DNA of 64,000 bases from RGIG3178 sp963674495 (GTDB lineage: Bacteria; Bacillota; Clostridia; Christensenellales; QAND01). The notes below the pieces were generated by a model. That model saw only the letters and a list, made by a program, of their open reading frames with translations, had not been told where the DNA came from and ran no database searches. A program made the position numbers and the translations under genes. Positions 48,199-59,362 of this stretch are shown piece after piece. The stretch spans positions 310,001 to 374,000 of the forward strand of contig CAXXLG010000001.1 in assembly GCA_963674495.2 (NCBI GenBank). Direction: 5' to 3'. The stretch's first letter is position 1. Each line of letters begins with the position of its first letter.

Positions 48199-50160
48199 TT
48201 ACAGGGACCCACGGTCCAGTTCAACGGCAGCTTCGTTCAATTGGCGCATGCAAAGCGCCATCGAGGTATCGCTGGGCATCCGCCAATCACCACGAGGGGA
48301 CAGGCAGACGGAACCGACCTTTACGCCGTCGGGTAGACAAGAACGCTTAAATTGTTGAGTATAGAACCTTCGATAAAAGGTTTGCAGCCATTTTAATATC
48401 ACCTTGGGGGCATATGCGCCCTCGAATGCGATGATGGCGAGCTTGAGGATTTTACCAGGCGTAAATCCGTTGCGTATCATATGGAATAAGAAGAAATCAT
48501 GCAGCTCGTAGGGCCCGACCACGTTCTCGGTTTTTTGTGTAATGTTCCCAGACAGGTCCGCCGGTAACAGTTCTGGGCTGATGGGCGTGTCCAAAATATC
48601 CAGTAAGGCTTTTTTGACATTTCCGTTTTCCGTTGTATCGGCATACCAGGATACCAGATGTTTGACCAGCGATTTGGGCACACCCGAATTAACGCCGTAA
48701 TGGCTCATGTGATCGCCGTTGTAGGTGGCCCATCCCAAAGCAAGCTCGGACAGATCGCCCGTACCCACGACAAGGCCGTGGACTTGGTTGGCAACGTCCA
48801 TCAAAATCTGCGTCCGCTCGCGGGCTTGCGTGTTTTCATACGTGACGTCATGGACCGAGATATCGTGGCCGATATCGCTAAAATGCTGCAAACAGGCCTC
48901 TCTGATGGAAATCTCCTTTGCGGTGATGCCCAGTTCTTTCATAAGCGTCAGTGCATTTTGGTAGGTCCGGTCGGTGGTGCCCATACCTGGCATTGTAATG
49001 CCCACAATGTTTTCCATGGGCAGTTTTAGAGATTGCACGGCCTGCACCGTTACCAACAACGCAAGCGTGGAGTCCAACCCACCGGACAGGCCGATCACCG
49101 CCTTTTGAATGCCTGTTTTGCGCATTCTTTCGCAAAGACCGGTAGACTGCAATTTGAATATCTCCTGACACCGGCCGTATTTTGCATCGGGATCCTTGGG
49201 CACAAACGGATGCGGATCGACGGCAAAGCTCTCCTTGACATCTCCGTCGTCCTGCATATCGAAGTATAACACGCGATAATCAACCGGTTCGACTTTGCCC
49301 ATGAAGCTGTTAAATTTTCTTCGGTCGTTCATCAGTTTTTCGATATCGATATCGGCAAACGTATACGCCGATTGATCGAGAAAGTTCATTTCACGTACGA
49401 TGGTGTCGTTTTGAGCGATAAGGGCATGCCCGCTGAACACGACATCCGTCGTCGATTCGCCCTGCCCGGCGGAACAGAACAAATAACCGGCATAACACCG
49501 TCCGGATTGCTGTTTGACCAATTCGCGGCGGTAGTCGGATTTTGTGACGGTCTCGTTGCTCGCGGACAAGTTCAACAGCAGATTGGCCCCATAAAGCGTA
49601 TGGTGCGAGCTTTGGGGTATCGGCATCCACAGATCTTCGCAGATTTCCAGGCCAACGCAGAGCTGTGAATTTGTATTTTTAAAAAGAAGGTTTTCGCCAA
49701 AGGGCACATCCGTACCCGACAAATGGACGGTATCGCTGATGCGCGATAGGGAGGAAGCAAACCACCGTTTTTCGTAAAACTCATTGTAGTTGGGTAAAAA
49801 AGTTTTGGGAACGACGCCTAGAATCTTGCCCGCATGAAAAACAACCGCACAATTGAACAGTTGGTTATCCGCCTCCACCGGCATGCCGACGGCGGCGAGC
49901 ATGTCGCATCGGCTGGTGGCTTTGAGCAGCTTTCCCAATGCACTGTGCGCGCCGGACAACAGGCTGTTTTGGTTGAACAAATCGCCGCAGGTATAACCGG
50001 TCAGCGATAGTTCGGGGAACACCATAATCCTTACACCGTCATGATCTGAACCGTTCTTAATGAGTTTTGCGATCTCATCCGCGTTGAAATCCGGGTCCCC
50101 GACTTTGACACGTGGAACCGCTACGGCTGCTCTTGTATACCCATATTTTGCTAATCTCAC
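48199..50160 (-). CDS. nadE: glutamine-dependent NAD(+) synthetase
   Basis: 653 residues from GTG, with GGAGG 7 bases upstream. The N-terminal nitrilase-type glutaminase carries the Glu-Lys-Cys triad in MVFPELSLTGYTCGD, VPKTFLPNYNEFYEKRWF and VGLEICEDLWMP. The C-terminal synthetase has the PP-loop IGLSGGLDSTLALL, then VVGTGDLSELALGWATYNGD and HDFFLFHMIRNGFTP. The enzyme makes NAD from deamido-NAD, ATP and glutamine; ammonia from the first domain is channelled to the second. The length is typical for the two-domain form. Confidence 0.95.
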   Translation of the reverse strand: MRLAKYGYTRAAVAVPRVKVGDPDFNADEIAKLIKNGSDHDGVRIMVFPELSLTGYTCGDLFNQNSLLSGAHSALGKLLKATSRCDMLAAVGMPVEADNQLFNCAVVFHAGKILGVVPKTFLPNYNEFYEKRWFASSLSRISDTVHLSGTDVPFGENLLFKNTNSQLCVGLEICEDLWMPIPQSSHHTLYGANLLLNLSASNETVTKSDYRRELVKQQSGRCYAGYLFCSAGQGESTTDVVFSGHALIAQNDTIVREMNFLDQSAYTFADIDIEKLMNDRRKFNSFMGKVEPVDYRVLYFDMQDDGDVKESFAVDPHPFVPKDPDAKYGRCQEIFKLQSTGLCERMRKTGIQKAVIGLSGGLDSTLALLVTVQAVQSLKLPMENIVGITMPGMGTTDRTYQNALTLMKELGITAKEISIREACLQHFSDIGHDISVHDVTYENTQARERTQILMDVANQVHGLVVGTGDLSELALGWATYNGDHMSHYGVNSGVPKSLVKHLVSWYADTTENGNVKKALLDILDTPISPELLPADLSGNITQKTENVVGPYELHDFFLFHMIRNGFTPGKILKLAIIAFEGAYAPKVILKWLQTFYRRFYTQQFKRSCLPDGVKVGSVCLSPRGDWRMPSDTSMALCMRQLNEAAVELDRGSL

Positions 50161-50569
50161 ACGGATACCTCCATTAAAATTCCTATGATTAAACGGTTGG
50201 TTGCCGTTTTACCGTTGCAAATGTTTGGGCAAAATGCCTTTGAAACGGTGATAATACTGCCATGATTCATAATTCATTATACTACCGGCAAGTCCAAGGC
50301 GAAAGAGTTTTGTTTGCGTGAGATATATTCATCGGATTGTATGGCTATCTGTAATAAACGCCAGCGATCAGAAGCCCACCACTACAACGAATTTTATCTC
50401 GCCAACGCCACAGATTATACGCGGTATGTTTCATATAAATTATGGTGTGTGTACATCCTCGCGCATGCATTTTAAGTGCAGCTAAAGGGAAACATAGTCT
50501 ACCGGCCTAGACGGACATCAGCCGATACAAAAATACAAACGTAAAAGATTTGGTATTAAGAGGAATATA
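50161..50569 (+). other. divergent intergenic region between nadE and the glucan synthase
   Basis: AAACGG (50191-50196) and CCGTTT (50204-50209) form an inverted repeat just upstream of nadE, a possible operator. No well-formed promoter for the rightward gene was found. No small gene is supported. Confidence 0.35.
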
Positions 50570-53500
50570 TTGGGAATGTACGTTTTTCATTTTCTGGTTG
50601 AGGGCTTTGCGCTCCTTGCATGCACAATTCTATTGTTGTGGATCGCAGGGATTCTTTTGATGAGATTCCATAATAAGCGAATTATGAACAACCGCAATGC
50701 AGCGCTTTCACATGAAGATATTGAGGACTATGCCCGCCACATTGCAGCCGGGCACACCGTTTCCAAACGGCGGAACCTTCTCAACTGGCCCATTCCAAGG
50801 ATGAACGACAACTACGACGCCATACTTTCCACGTACAAGCAACTCAATGATTATGTTCAAAAAAAGCGGTTGGTTCCGGATACCGCGGAATGGTTGTTGG
50901 ATAACTTCTATATCATTGAAGAGAGGGTCAAAGTAATCCGCAGGGATTCGGGAAGGAAAGCGTATCTGCGCTTGCCTGTGCTTGCATCGGGTTCGTTGAA
51001 GGGGCTTTTTCGCATTCTTGCCATCGCCATGGACATTGTCTCCTTTACCGACGGGCAGATAGACGATGCCGTTCTGGTGGGGTATTTGAACGCATACCAA
51101 ACCCACAGCCCACTTTTTGACCGGGAGATCGTGGCAGTTTCAACGGTGATAAGCCTTGCGCTGATAGAGCGAATTCGGCAGTTGAGTAAAAATATCAAAG
51201 AAACACTGGTGCAATGGCAAAAAGTAGACCGGTTGGTGGATGAATGGCTGAAGAAGGACGGCCCGGATGCGGAAAAAATCATCAGGGTGTACATGAACGG
51301 CCTCAAAACCATGGACAAAGTAAATCCACGTTTTATTGAACACCTATTTTACCGTTTGAGAAGATCGGGACGCAGTTATGCGGGCGTTCAGAAAATCGTC
51401 GACGAACAGCTGGCAAAGCTGGGGACCGATACGGCGCAAATCATACAAAAAGAACACAGCGCCCAATCCAAAAACACGGTTTCAATGGGCAATTGCATCA
51501 CCAGTTTGCGGTATTTATCCACGATGGACTGGTCGGTACTGTTTGAGGCAACGAGCTTTGTAGAGGAGATCCTCCGAAAAGACCCGTCCGGGACGTATCC
51601 ACGTATGGATTGCGCAACGCGCAATTATTACAGAAACAGGGTGGAACAACTCGCGTCGGCCTGCGGCGTATCCGAATTTGAAATCGCGATGGGTGCTGTC
51701 GAACTTGCCAAGCAAGCGCAATCAAGCGCGCAACCGGATGGCTGCGTAGATACCGAACTGGAGCGCACGTGGCATATCGGGTATTATCTGATCGGCAAAG
51801 GACAAAAAGGTCTGTGCAAAAGGCAAACAAGCGCCGAAAAAACAAAACATCGAGCAAAACAAATTGTAAAAGCGCATCGGGGTGCTTTTTATTTTGGGTT
51901 TATTGGTCTGATCGTGCTGTTTTTGGTTGGCATTGCGATTGCGTATGCATATCTCGTTTCGACAACGCACGCGCTGCTGTTGTCTACCATCGCGGGCATC
52001 GCTGTGTTTTTGCCATGCTTGGAAATTGCGGTAAACGTGGTGAACTTTATCGTATGCAAAACAGTCCGCCCCGCGGTATTTCCCAAGATGGAGTTCGAGG
52101 ATGGCATTCCGCCAAACATGGGTGCCATCGTGGCCGTTCCCACGTTGTTGCCAGATGAAAAAACCGTCGTGAATAACCTAAAAAATCTGGAAGGCCAGTA
52201 CCTGCGTAATAGGGAACACAACCTTTATTTTGCTTTGATCGGTGCATTTTCTGATTCGGACAGTGAAAACTCGAATAGCGATGGGAAAATTATCGATACC
52301 GCGCTGGACATCGTATCCAAGCTCAACCGCAAGTACGCTGCAACGGGGGAGGATATCTTCTACTTCTTCCACAGGAAGAGCCGGTTCAACAAAGCCAACA
52401 ATAGATGGTTTGGCTGGGAACGCAAAAGAGGCGCATTGATGGAATTTAACGATCTGGTTCTTGGATCCAAAGAAACGAGCTTTGCCTATCAGTCGTGCAC
52501 AGCGCCGCCCTTTTCCAACATTAAATACATCATCACGCTGGACAGTGACACCATCCTGCCCATGGGCATGGCAAAAAAAATGGTGGAAACCATGGCGCAT
52601 CCATTGAACCGGCCGGTTGTGGATACCCATATGGGTATTGTCGTGGATGGCTACGGCATCATGCAGCCTCGGATATACATAGACGGCGAAAGCTCGAAAG
52701 GAACGCTATTTTCAAGGATATTTGCGGGACATGAGGGCCTCGATCCGTATGCCCACGCCGTCTCTGATGTGTATCAGGATATGTTTGGGGAGGGGATATA
52801 TACCGGGAAAGGAATCTATGACCTTCGCATCTTTCAAAGCGTGCTCAAGAACGCCATTCCTGACAACACGGTGTTGAGCCACGATCTGTTGGAGGGATCG
52901 TATGCGAGAGTTGGGCTTGTGACAAACCTCAAACTGATAGACGCCTATCCTTCGCACTACCATTCGTTTGCGGCCAGGCTACACCGGTGGGTGAGGGGGG
53001 ACTGGCAGCTGCTCCCGCGCCTATTTGGGAAAACATGCAACCGCAGCCGATGCAAAATAAACAACCCCATTACCGGCCTGTCAAAGTGGAAGATGCTCGA
53101 CAACATGCGAAGGAGCCTGTTTTCCCCTTCGCTGATTGTTCTTGTGGTTTTAAGTTTCTGTGTCCTGCCCGGCAGGCTTGCCTTTTGGTTGGGCTCGATT
53201 TTTATAGCGATCGTATGCCCGTTTATGGTAGCTGTATTCGAATACGTGTCGTCCCAGCGCTATGCCAGCGACAGAATTAAACGGCATATACCGGTCATCG
53301 TTGGGTTGAAAGCCGCTTTTTTACAGGCGTTAATTACCTTTGTTATGTTGCCGTATCAGGCATATTTGATGATGCACGCCATTCTGATTACACTGGGCCG
53401 GGTCTTTATTACAAGGAAAAACATGCTCGAATGGGTTACTTCGGCGGACATGGAGAAATCACAGAAAAACACACCAAAAAGCTATTGGTCCAAGATGTGG

Positions 53501-56500
53501 GTTTCCGTGGTCATAGCGCTTGCAAACGCCGTTTTGGCCTTTGCATTCAAACCGGCGACGGCTTGGATCAGCCTGATCTTTCTTGCCTTTTGGGTAAGCG
53601 CACCACAAATCGCTTATTGGATCAGCAAGAAACGGGACGATGTGCCGCTTGAGCTTTCGTACAACGATATACGTGAACTGAGGATAATTGCAAGACGTAC
53701 CTGGCGGTATTTTGAAGAGTTTTCCAATCCATTGAATCATTATCTTGCGCCCGACAATTACCAGGTCGATCCGCCCAGAGGTGTTGCACACCGGACATCG
53801 CCCACCAACATCGGCTTGGGGTTGCTTGCGATCCTGTCCGCCCGAGATTTCGGGTATGTACATACAAGCAACATGGTGGCATTGATCCAAGAGGCGGTGG
53901 ACACCATTGAATCGCTGGAAAAATGGAACGGACATCTTTACAACTGGTACAACACCTACACGCTCAAACCGCTTCGGCCACGCTATGTCTCGACGGTAGA
54001 CAGCGGAAACTTTGTTAGCTACATGATCACCTTACGGCAGGGTTTAAAGGAATATCTGGCTAAACCATTGGTGGATCATAAGCTTTTGCACGGCATAGCG
54101 GACACGTTGCGATGCGCCGGAAAGGGCGGCGTGGAAATCTGCGAAAGATACTGTGAAAGGCAGGAATCACAGGAAGGACAGTCCGTCGATTTGATGCGGT
54201 GGGATCGAGTCCTTTGTGTACTCATGGGTGAAAACGGGATAAGCGCAATGCGTGAATCGGTGTGGAAGCAAAAGATAAACCGCATGACCGGGATGTTCAG
54301 GCAGGAACTGTCCCTGTTTATGCCGGGTGTGCAATTGTTAAACAGAATGCCTGGGCAACTCAAAGAGGATATGCGTGTGCCGTTCGCGGCGGACAGGGAT
54401 GCGCTGTTGGGCATGCTCAAACGCAGCGTAGCATTGGAGGACATGCCACGGCACAATGCAAATATGATCGCCAGTGTCGACAATTTGATTCAATGGATGT
54501 GCAAAAGCGGCAACGATTCCTCCGAAGGACTTGATTGGCTTGTGGAATTGAAACTAGCGCTCGAGAAGGCAAGCGCGCCGATCCGCCGGTTGATCGCAAA
54601 AACACACGGATTGATCGAGCGAATCGATGTGCTGTGCGAGGTTACGGCGTTTCGCCCCTTGTACGTGGAAGCAAAGAAATTGTTTTCCATCGGGTACAAC
54701 ATCGAGGAAAATAAGCTGACGGATTCCTGTTACGACCTGTTGGCGTCGGAGGCGCGGCAGACAAGTTACATCGCCATCGCCAGAGGAGAAATACAGCCGG
54801 AACACTGGGCCAGGATGGGCAGAGCCTTGGCCGCCAACGATGGATACAAAGGACTCATCTCATGGACGGGAACGATGTTTGAATATCTGATGCCGCTGTT
54901 GATTATGAAAAACTATAAAAATACGCTTCTGGACGAAACCTATTCTTTCATTGTTAAAAACCAGATGAAATATGGCAGGCAAAAGGGCACGCCGTGGGGC
55001 GTTTCGGAATCGGGATACAATTTGCAGGATAATAATCACGATTATCAGTATAAAGCCTTCGGCGTGCCTTGGTTGGGCTTAAAACGCGGATTGTCGGAGG
55101 ACGTTGTGATCGCACCGTATGCCACTTTTCTGGCGCTAATGGTAGATCCGCGCGAAGCCGTTAGGAATATCGGACGTCTTATGGCGGAAGGATTGGCCGG
55201 ACCGTACGGATTCTATGAAGCCGCCGACTATACGGCGGGGAGGTTGCCCTATGAGACCAAGCGGGCAATTGTGAAGAGCTACATGGCCCACCATCAGGGC
55301 ATGAGTCTGATGGCGCTCAACGATTGTCTGCATCAAAATATTTTACAAAAACGCTTTCACGAAGACCCACAAATCAATGCCGCCCGGCTACTGTTGCAGG
55401 AAAGGATACCGTCTCGGCTTTTGTTTACCAAGGAGACCAAGGAGAAGGTCGTGCCCTTTATGGGACCGGTTACCAAGGAGCTGAGGCCGGTGCGCAGGTT
55501 CCACCGGCCCGATCCCGTTCTGCCAAGAGCGCATATTCTCTCAAACGGAAACTATTCCGTCATGATCACGGACAGAGGAACGGGGTATAGCAGAACGAAA
55601 ATGGCGGCGGTGAGCCGGTGGAGGGCGGACAGTACGCTGGATCCCTACGGTATGTTTTTCTATGTGCGCCATGTAAACGCCGATTGTTTTTGGTCGGCCA
55701 CCTACGGCCCTGTCAATCGAATGCCGAAAGGATACGAGGTCATCTTTACTGCGGACAAAGCCGTTTTCAAACGGATTGATGGGCACATCGAAACCATGAC
55801 CGAAGTGACGGTTGCGGACGAAGATAGCGTGGAAATCAGGCGTATATCTCTGAAAAATACCGGAGATACGTCCTGCGATCTCGAAGTGACAAGCTACTTT
55901 GAAATTGTTCTGGCCGCACAGGAGGCGGACATCGCCCATCCGGCCTTTGGGAATTTGTTCGTACAGACCGAATTTGTAGAGGATATGAGATGCCTCGTGG
56001 CAAACAGACGGCCGAGGGCTGAGTCGGAGGGGGGACTGTGGATGGCCAACGCGGCGGTGATTGAAGGCAAGACGCTGACGAATATTGAATACGAGACGGA
56101 TAGGATGCAATTGATGGGGCGGGGATGTACGGCAAAATGTCCGATTGCCATGGCACGGAGCAAACCGCTGTCCGGTACTGTCGGAGCGGTGCTGGATCCT
56201 GTGATGAGCCTGCGGTGTAAACTTAGGATCGGGCCGGGGAAAACATCGCGGATATCATTCGTGGTGGCAGTGAGAGAAAGCCGCGAGCAGCTGCTGTCCC
56301 TTGTGGACAAGTATTCGGACGCGGAATCCGTCGAAAAGGCCTTCCAGCTTTCTCTGACACGAAGCCGCGTCGAAGCGGGTTATTTGAATTTGGAAGCAAA
56401 CGAAATGGAGCTTTATCAAAACATGATCCGCGATATACTCTATATCAGTCCAATGAGGAAGCAGCACCAAGATATGATCAGGCAAAATTGCATGGGGCAA

Positions 56501-59362
56501 TCCGCACTGTGGCGATTTGGAATCTCAGGAGATGTGCCCGTTGTACTTGTGAATCTGAAAAACGCCGACAGGATGGGCATATTGTTTGAAATTCTCAAGG
56601 CGCACGAATACTGGCGATTGAAGGATTTGAAGGTCGATCTTGTGATACTGTGCGAGGACGAATACAGCTATGAACTCCCCCTGTTTTCCCGTGTATGTGA
56701 TATCGTTTTGTCCCACCAGACCCACGACATCACTAAAATGCCAAACGACGTCTTCATCATGGACAGGAATAAGTTGACCATGGAAGATGACCATCTTCTC
56801 TATGCTGCGGCCAGAATTGTACTTTGGGGCGACGGTCCGCCCATGGCCGACCAGATGAAAGTCAATCGGTATGAGATGTTGCCCAAAGCAAGACGGATTA
56901 CGGGTGTGCCAAAAACCAATATGCGGCCCGCCGGAAACGAACGAGAGCTGATTTTTCAAAATGGTCTGGGCGGTTTCAGCGTGGATGGAAGCGAATATAT
57001 TATTGAGTTGGAACAAGGGCAGCATACACCCGCGCCGTGGGTCAACGTGATCGCCAACCCCCTGTTCGGCTTTGTCGTCTCGGAGGCCGGTTCCGGTTAT
57101 ACTTGGGGCATCAACAGCCACGAAAACAGGCTGACACCGTGGTCCAATGACGCCGTCAGCGACAGCCCCGCCGAAGCGCTGTATCTGTGCGATGCGGATA
57201 CCGGCGCATGCTGGACGGTGACAAGTTTGCCTATACGCGAAGACGAACCCTACACCATACGGCACGGGTTTGGGTATTCGGTATTCGAGCATGCAAGCCA
57301 CGGCATGGAACAAACGCTCACGCAGTATGTACCGGTGGATGATTCCGTCAAGATCAGTGAAATAAACCTGAAGAATGTTACCGATCAAACGCGGTGTCTG
57401 TCGCTGACCTACTATGTGCGGCCTGTATTGGGGGTAAGCGATCAGGTAACAGCCATGCATATCCATACCAGCGTGAATGACTCCGGCATCCTGTTGGTTG
57501 AAAACCATTACAATGAGGCGTTCGCCGACAAAGTTTGTTTTATGGATGTCTCTGAGCGCGAACGCACCGTAACGGGGGACCGCAGGGAGTTCTTTGGCTT
57601 CGGCGGGTTGGAAGCGCCGGACAGTCTGAAGCGGGAAGCGCTTTCGGGTGCGGTGGGTACGGGCGTTGATCCCTGTGCGGCGATGCAGGTGAACGTCACG
57701 CTTGAACCGGATGAAAGCAGGGACATCGTCTTTCTTTTGGGGTTGGCCAACGGTGTACAAAGCGTGGATGCCATGGCGCGTACATACAGGGACGTAGGCA
57801 AGGCAAAGGATGCGCTTGCCGTGGTAAAACAATTTTGGGGAGGAAAGCGCGAATCGGTGCGCGTGGACACGCCCGCCGATTCGATGGATATGATGCTTAA
57901 CGGATGGCTACAATATCAGGTCATATCCAGCAGGTTGTGGGCGCGTTCAGGTTTTTATCAATCGGGCGGTGCTTTTGGCTTTCGGGATCAACTGCAGGAC
58001 TGTCTAGCGATCGCACATATTTGGCCAGATGCTGCACGGGCACAGATCCTGCTGCATACACGGCATCAGTTCATAGAAGGAGATGTATTACATTGGTGGC
58101 ATGAACCACAGGGAAAGGGGACGCGTACGCGATTTTCTGACGACCGTTTGTGGTTGCCGTATGCGACGGCGGAATACATCCGGATTTCGGGGGATGTGGG
58201 AATTCTAAAGGAATCAATTCCATTTTTAAAGGGTGACTCCTTGAGGGAATTTGAAGACGAACGCTACATGATCCCATCCGTTTGTGGCGAAAGCGGGACA
58301 CTGTACGATCATTGTATACGTGCGGTGGACGCGTCCTTGCGTTTCGGGGTGCATGGCCTGCCGCTGATGGGTTCGGGCGATTGGAACGACGGTATGAATG
58401 CTGTGGGCAACAGAGGGCGCGGCGAAAGCGTATGGCTCGGGTGGTTTCTCATCGCCGTGCTCGATGGGATGCTACCGCTGTGCATGGAGATGGAGGATCA
58501 CGAAAAAGCGCACAAATATATACAAATCAGGGATCGTATACATGCGTCCATGGAGGCGCATGCATGGGACGGAAACTGGTATATCCGGGCGTATTTTGAT
58601 AACGGGATGCCTTTGGGATCGGCGCACAATACCGATTGTAAGATCGATTCCATCGCGCAGTCCTGGGCGGTCATCTCTGGCGCGGGTGATCCGGAAAGAA
58701 CGAAAAAGGCGATGGATTCTTTGGAGGATTACCTTGTGCTTTGGGAAGAAGGTTTGATAAAGCTCCTCACGCCGCCGTTTGACAGGGGAGATTCCGAACC
58801 GGGTTATATCAAGGGCTATGTCCCGGGCGTTCGGGAAAACGGTGGGCAGTATACCCATGCCGCGGCGTGGGCCGTCATCGCTTTTGCCAAGATGGGAAAC
58901 GGAGACAAGGCATGGGCATTGTTTGACATGATAAACCCCATCAATCATACCGAAAATTTGCGGGCGTGCTTGCGGTACAAGGTGGAGCCCTATGTCATCG
59001 CAGCGGACGTCTATGCCTTGCATCCCCATACGGGAAGGGGCGGATGGACCTGGTATACAGGTTCGGCCGGCTGGGTGTATCGGGCAGGACTGGAATATAT
59101 CCTGGGGTTTCAAAAGAACGGCGATACCGTTGTAATGGATCCATGCATACCAAAAAAATGGCGGGCGTACACCATCCGCTACCGGTACTTGGAAACAAAA
59201 TATTACATACATGTCACCAATCCAGACGGAATAAACAAAGGCATCAGGACGATCATCGTAGATGGTACGCGGATACCGGGTCATGCGATAGATCTTATAA
59301 ACGACGGCGTAACGCACGATGTTTTGGTGGTCATGGGAACAGAGGCTGTGCAACCGGTTTGA
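50570..59362 (+). CDS. ndvB: cyclic beta-1,2-glucan synthase (GT84 plus GH94)
   Basis: 2930 residues, uninterrupted; TTG 50570 has GAGG 6 bases upstream (ATG 50576 is an alternative). The order is: N-terminal helix (LVEGFALLACTILLLWIAGI); helices near 440-490; GT-A glycosyltransferase with the DxD-type ITLDSDTILP (D658 region) and HRWVRGDWQLLP (about 804-815); helices to about 1025; a glucoamylase-like domain from about 1065 (PPRGVAHRTSPTNIGLG); then two beta-sandwich/GH94 units, with catalytic SGDWNDGMN (D2604) and GRGGWTWYTGSAGW near the end. The enzyme starts, extends and cyclises beta-1,2-glucan from UDP-glucose at the inner membrane, and GH94 trims it. The length is in the family range. 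Confidence 0.93.
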   Translation: MGMYVFHFLVEGFALLACTILLLWIAGILLMRFHNKRIMNNRNAALSHEDIEDYARHIAAGHTVSKRRNLLNWPIPRMNDNYDAILSTYKQLNDYVQKKRLVPDTAEWLLDNFYIIEERVKVIRRDSGRKAYLRLPVLASGSLKGLFRILAIAMDIVSFTDGQIDDAVLVGYLNAYQTHSPLFDREIVAVSTVISLALIERIRQLSKNIKETLVQWQKVDRLVDEWLKKDGPDAEKIIRVYMNGLKTMDKVNPRFIEHLFYRLRRSGRSYAGVQKIVDEQLAKLGTDTAQIIQKEHSAQSKNTVSMGNCITSLRYLSTMDWSVLFEATSFVEEILRKDPSGTYPRMDCATRNYYRNRVEQLASACGVSEFEIAMGAVELAKQAQSSAQPDGCVDTELERTWHIGYYLIGKGQKGLCKRQTSAEKTKHRAKQIVKAHRGAFYFGFIGLIVLFLVGIAIAYAYLVSTTHALLLSTIAGIAVFLPCLEIAVNVVNFIVCKTVRPAVFPKMEFEDGIPPNMGAIVAVPTLLPDEKTVVNNLKNLEGQYLRNREHNLYFALIGAFSDSDSENSNSDGKIIDTALDIVSKLNRKYAATGEDIFYFFHRKSRFNKANNRWFGWERKRGALMEFNDLVLGSKETSFAYQSCTAPPFSNIKYIITLDSDTILPMGMAKKMVETMAHPLNRPVVDTHMGIVVDGYGIMQPRIYIDGESSKGTLFSRIFAGHEGLDPYAHAVSDVYQDMFGEGIYTGKGIYDLRIFQSVLKNAIPDNTVLSHDLLEGSYARVGLVTNLKLIDAYPSHYHSFAARLHRWVRGDWQLLPRLFGKTCNRSRCKINNPITGLSKWKMLDNMRRSLFSPSLIVLVVLSFCVLPGRLAFWLGSIFIAIVCPFMVAVFEYVSSQRYASDRIKRHIPVIVGLKAAFLQALITFVMLPYQAYLMMHAILITLGRVFITRKNMLEWVTSADMEKSQKNTPKSYWSKMWVSVVIALANAVLAFAFKPATAWISLIFLAFWVSAPQIAYWISKKRDDVPLELSYNDIRELRIIARRTWRYFEEFSNPLNHYLAPDNYQVDPPRGVAHRTSPTNIGLGLLAILSARDFGYVHTSNMVALIQEAVDTIESLEKWNGHLYNWYNTYTLKPLRPRYVSTVDSGNFVSYMITLRQGLKEYLAKPLVDHKLLHGIADTLRCAGKGGVEICERYCERQESQEGQSVDLMRWDRVLCVLMGENGISAMRESVWKQKINRMTGMFRQELSLFMPGVQLLNRMPGQLKEDMRVPFAADRDALLGMLKRSVALEDMPRHNANMIASVDNLIQWMCKSGNDSSEGLDWLVELKLALEKASAPIRRLIAKTHGLIERIDVLCEVTAFRPLYVEAKKLFSIGYNIEENKLTDSCYDLLASEARQTSYIAIARGEIQPEHWARMGRALAANDGYKGLISWTGTMFEYLMPLLIMKNYKNTLLDETYSFIVKNQMKYGRQKGTPWGVSESGYNLQDNNHDYQYKAFGVPWLGLKRGLSEDVVIAPYATFLALMVDPREAVRNIGRLMAEGLAGPYGFYEAADYTAGRLPYETKRAIVKSYMAHHQGMSLMALNDCLHQNILQKRFHEDPQINAARLLLQERIPSRLLFTKETKEKVVPFMGPVTKELRPVRRFHRPDPVLPRAHILSNGNYSVMITDRGTGYSRTKMAAVSRWRADSTLDPYGMFFYVRHVNADCFWSATYGPVNRMPKGYEVIFTADKAVFKRIDGHIETMTEVTVADEDSVEIRRISLKNTGDTSCDLEVTSYFEIVLAAQEADIAHPAFGNLFVQTEFVEDMRCLVANRRPRAESEGGLWMANAAVIEGKTLTNIEYETDRMQLMGRGCTAKCPIAMARSKPLSGTVGAVLDPVMSLRCKLRIGPGKTSRISFVVAVRESREQLLSLVDKYSDAESVEKAFQLSLTRSRVEAGYLNLEANEMELYQNMIRDILYISPMRKQHQDMIRQNCMGQSALWRFGISGDVPVVLVNLKNADRMGILFEILKAHEYWRLKDLKVDLVILCEDEYSYELPLFSRVCDIVLSHQTHDITKMPNDVFIMDRNKLTMEDDHLLYAAARIVLWGDGPPMADQMKVNRYEMLPKARRITGVPKTNMRPAGNERELIFQNGLGGFSVDGSEYIIELEQGQHTPAPWVNVIANPLFGFVVSEAGSGYTWGINSHENRLTPWSNDAVSDSPAEALYLCDADTGACWTVTSLPIREDEPYTIRHGFGYSVFEHASHGMEQTLTQYVPVDDSVKISEINLKNVTDQTRCLSLTYYVRPVLGVSDQVTAMHIHTSVNDSGILLVENHYNEAFADKVCFMDVSERERTVTGDRREFFGFGGLEAPDSLKREALSGAVGTGVDPCAAMQVNVTLEPDESRDIVFLLGLANGVQSVDAMARTYRDVGKAKDALAVVKQFWGGKRESVRVDTPADSMDMMLNGWLQYQVISSRLWARSGFYQSGGAFGFRDQLQDCLAIAHIWPDAARAQILLHTRHQFIEGDVLHWWHEPQGKGTRTRFSDDRLWLPYATAEYIRISGDVGILKESIPFLKGDSLREFEDERYMIPSVCGESGTLYDHCIRAVDASLRFGVHGLPLMGSGDWNDGMNAVGNRGRGESVWLGWFLIAVLDGMLPLCMEMEDHEKAHKYIQIRDRIHASMEAHAWDGNWYIRAYFDNGMPLGSAHNTDCKIDSIAQSWAVISGAGDPERTKKAMDSLEDYLVLWEEGLIKLLTPPFDRGDSEPGYIKGYVPGVRENGGQYTHAAAWAVIAFAKMGNGDKAWALFDMINPINHTENLRACLRYKVEPYVIAADVYALHPHTGRGGWTWYTGSAGWVYRAGLEYILGFQKNGDTVVMDPCIPKKWRAYTIRYRYLETKYYIHVTNPDGINKGIRTIIVDGTRIPGHAIDLINDGVTHDVLVVMGTEAVQPV

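Noticed and set aside
56525..57832. Long antisense open frame (435 codons) inside the glucan synthase gene
   Set aside because: It mirrors a strongly supported coding frame with GC-rich third positions, has no ribosome site and no domain.
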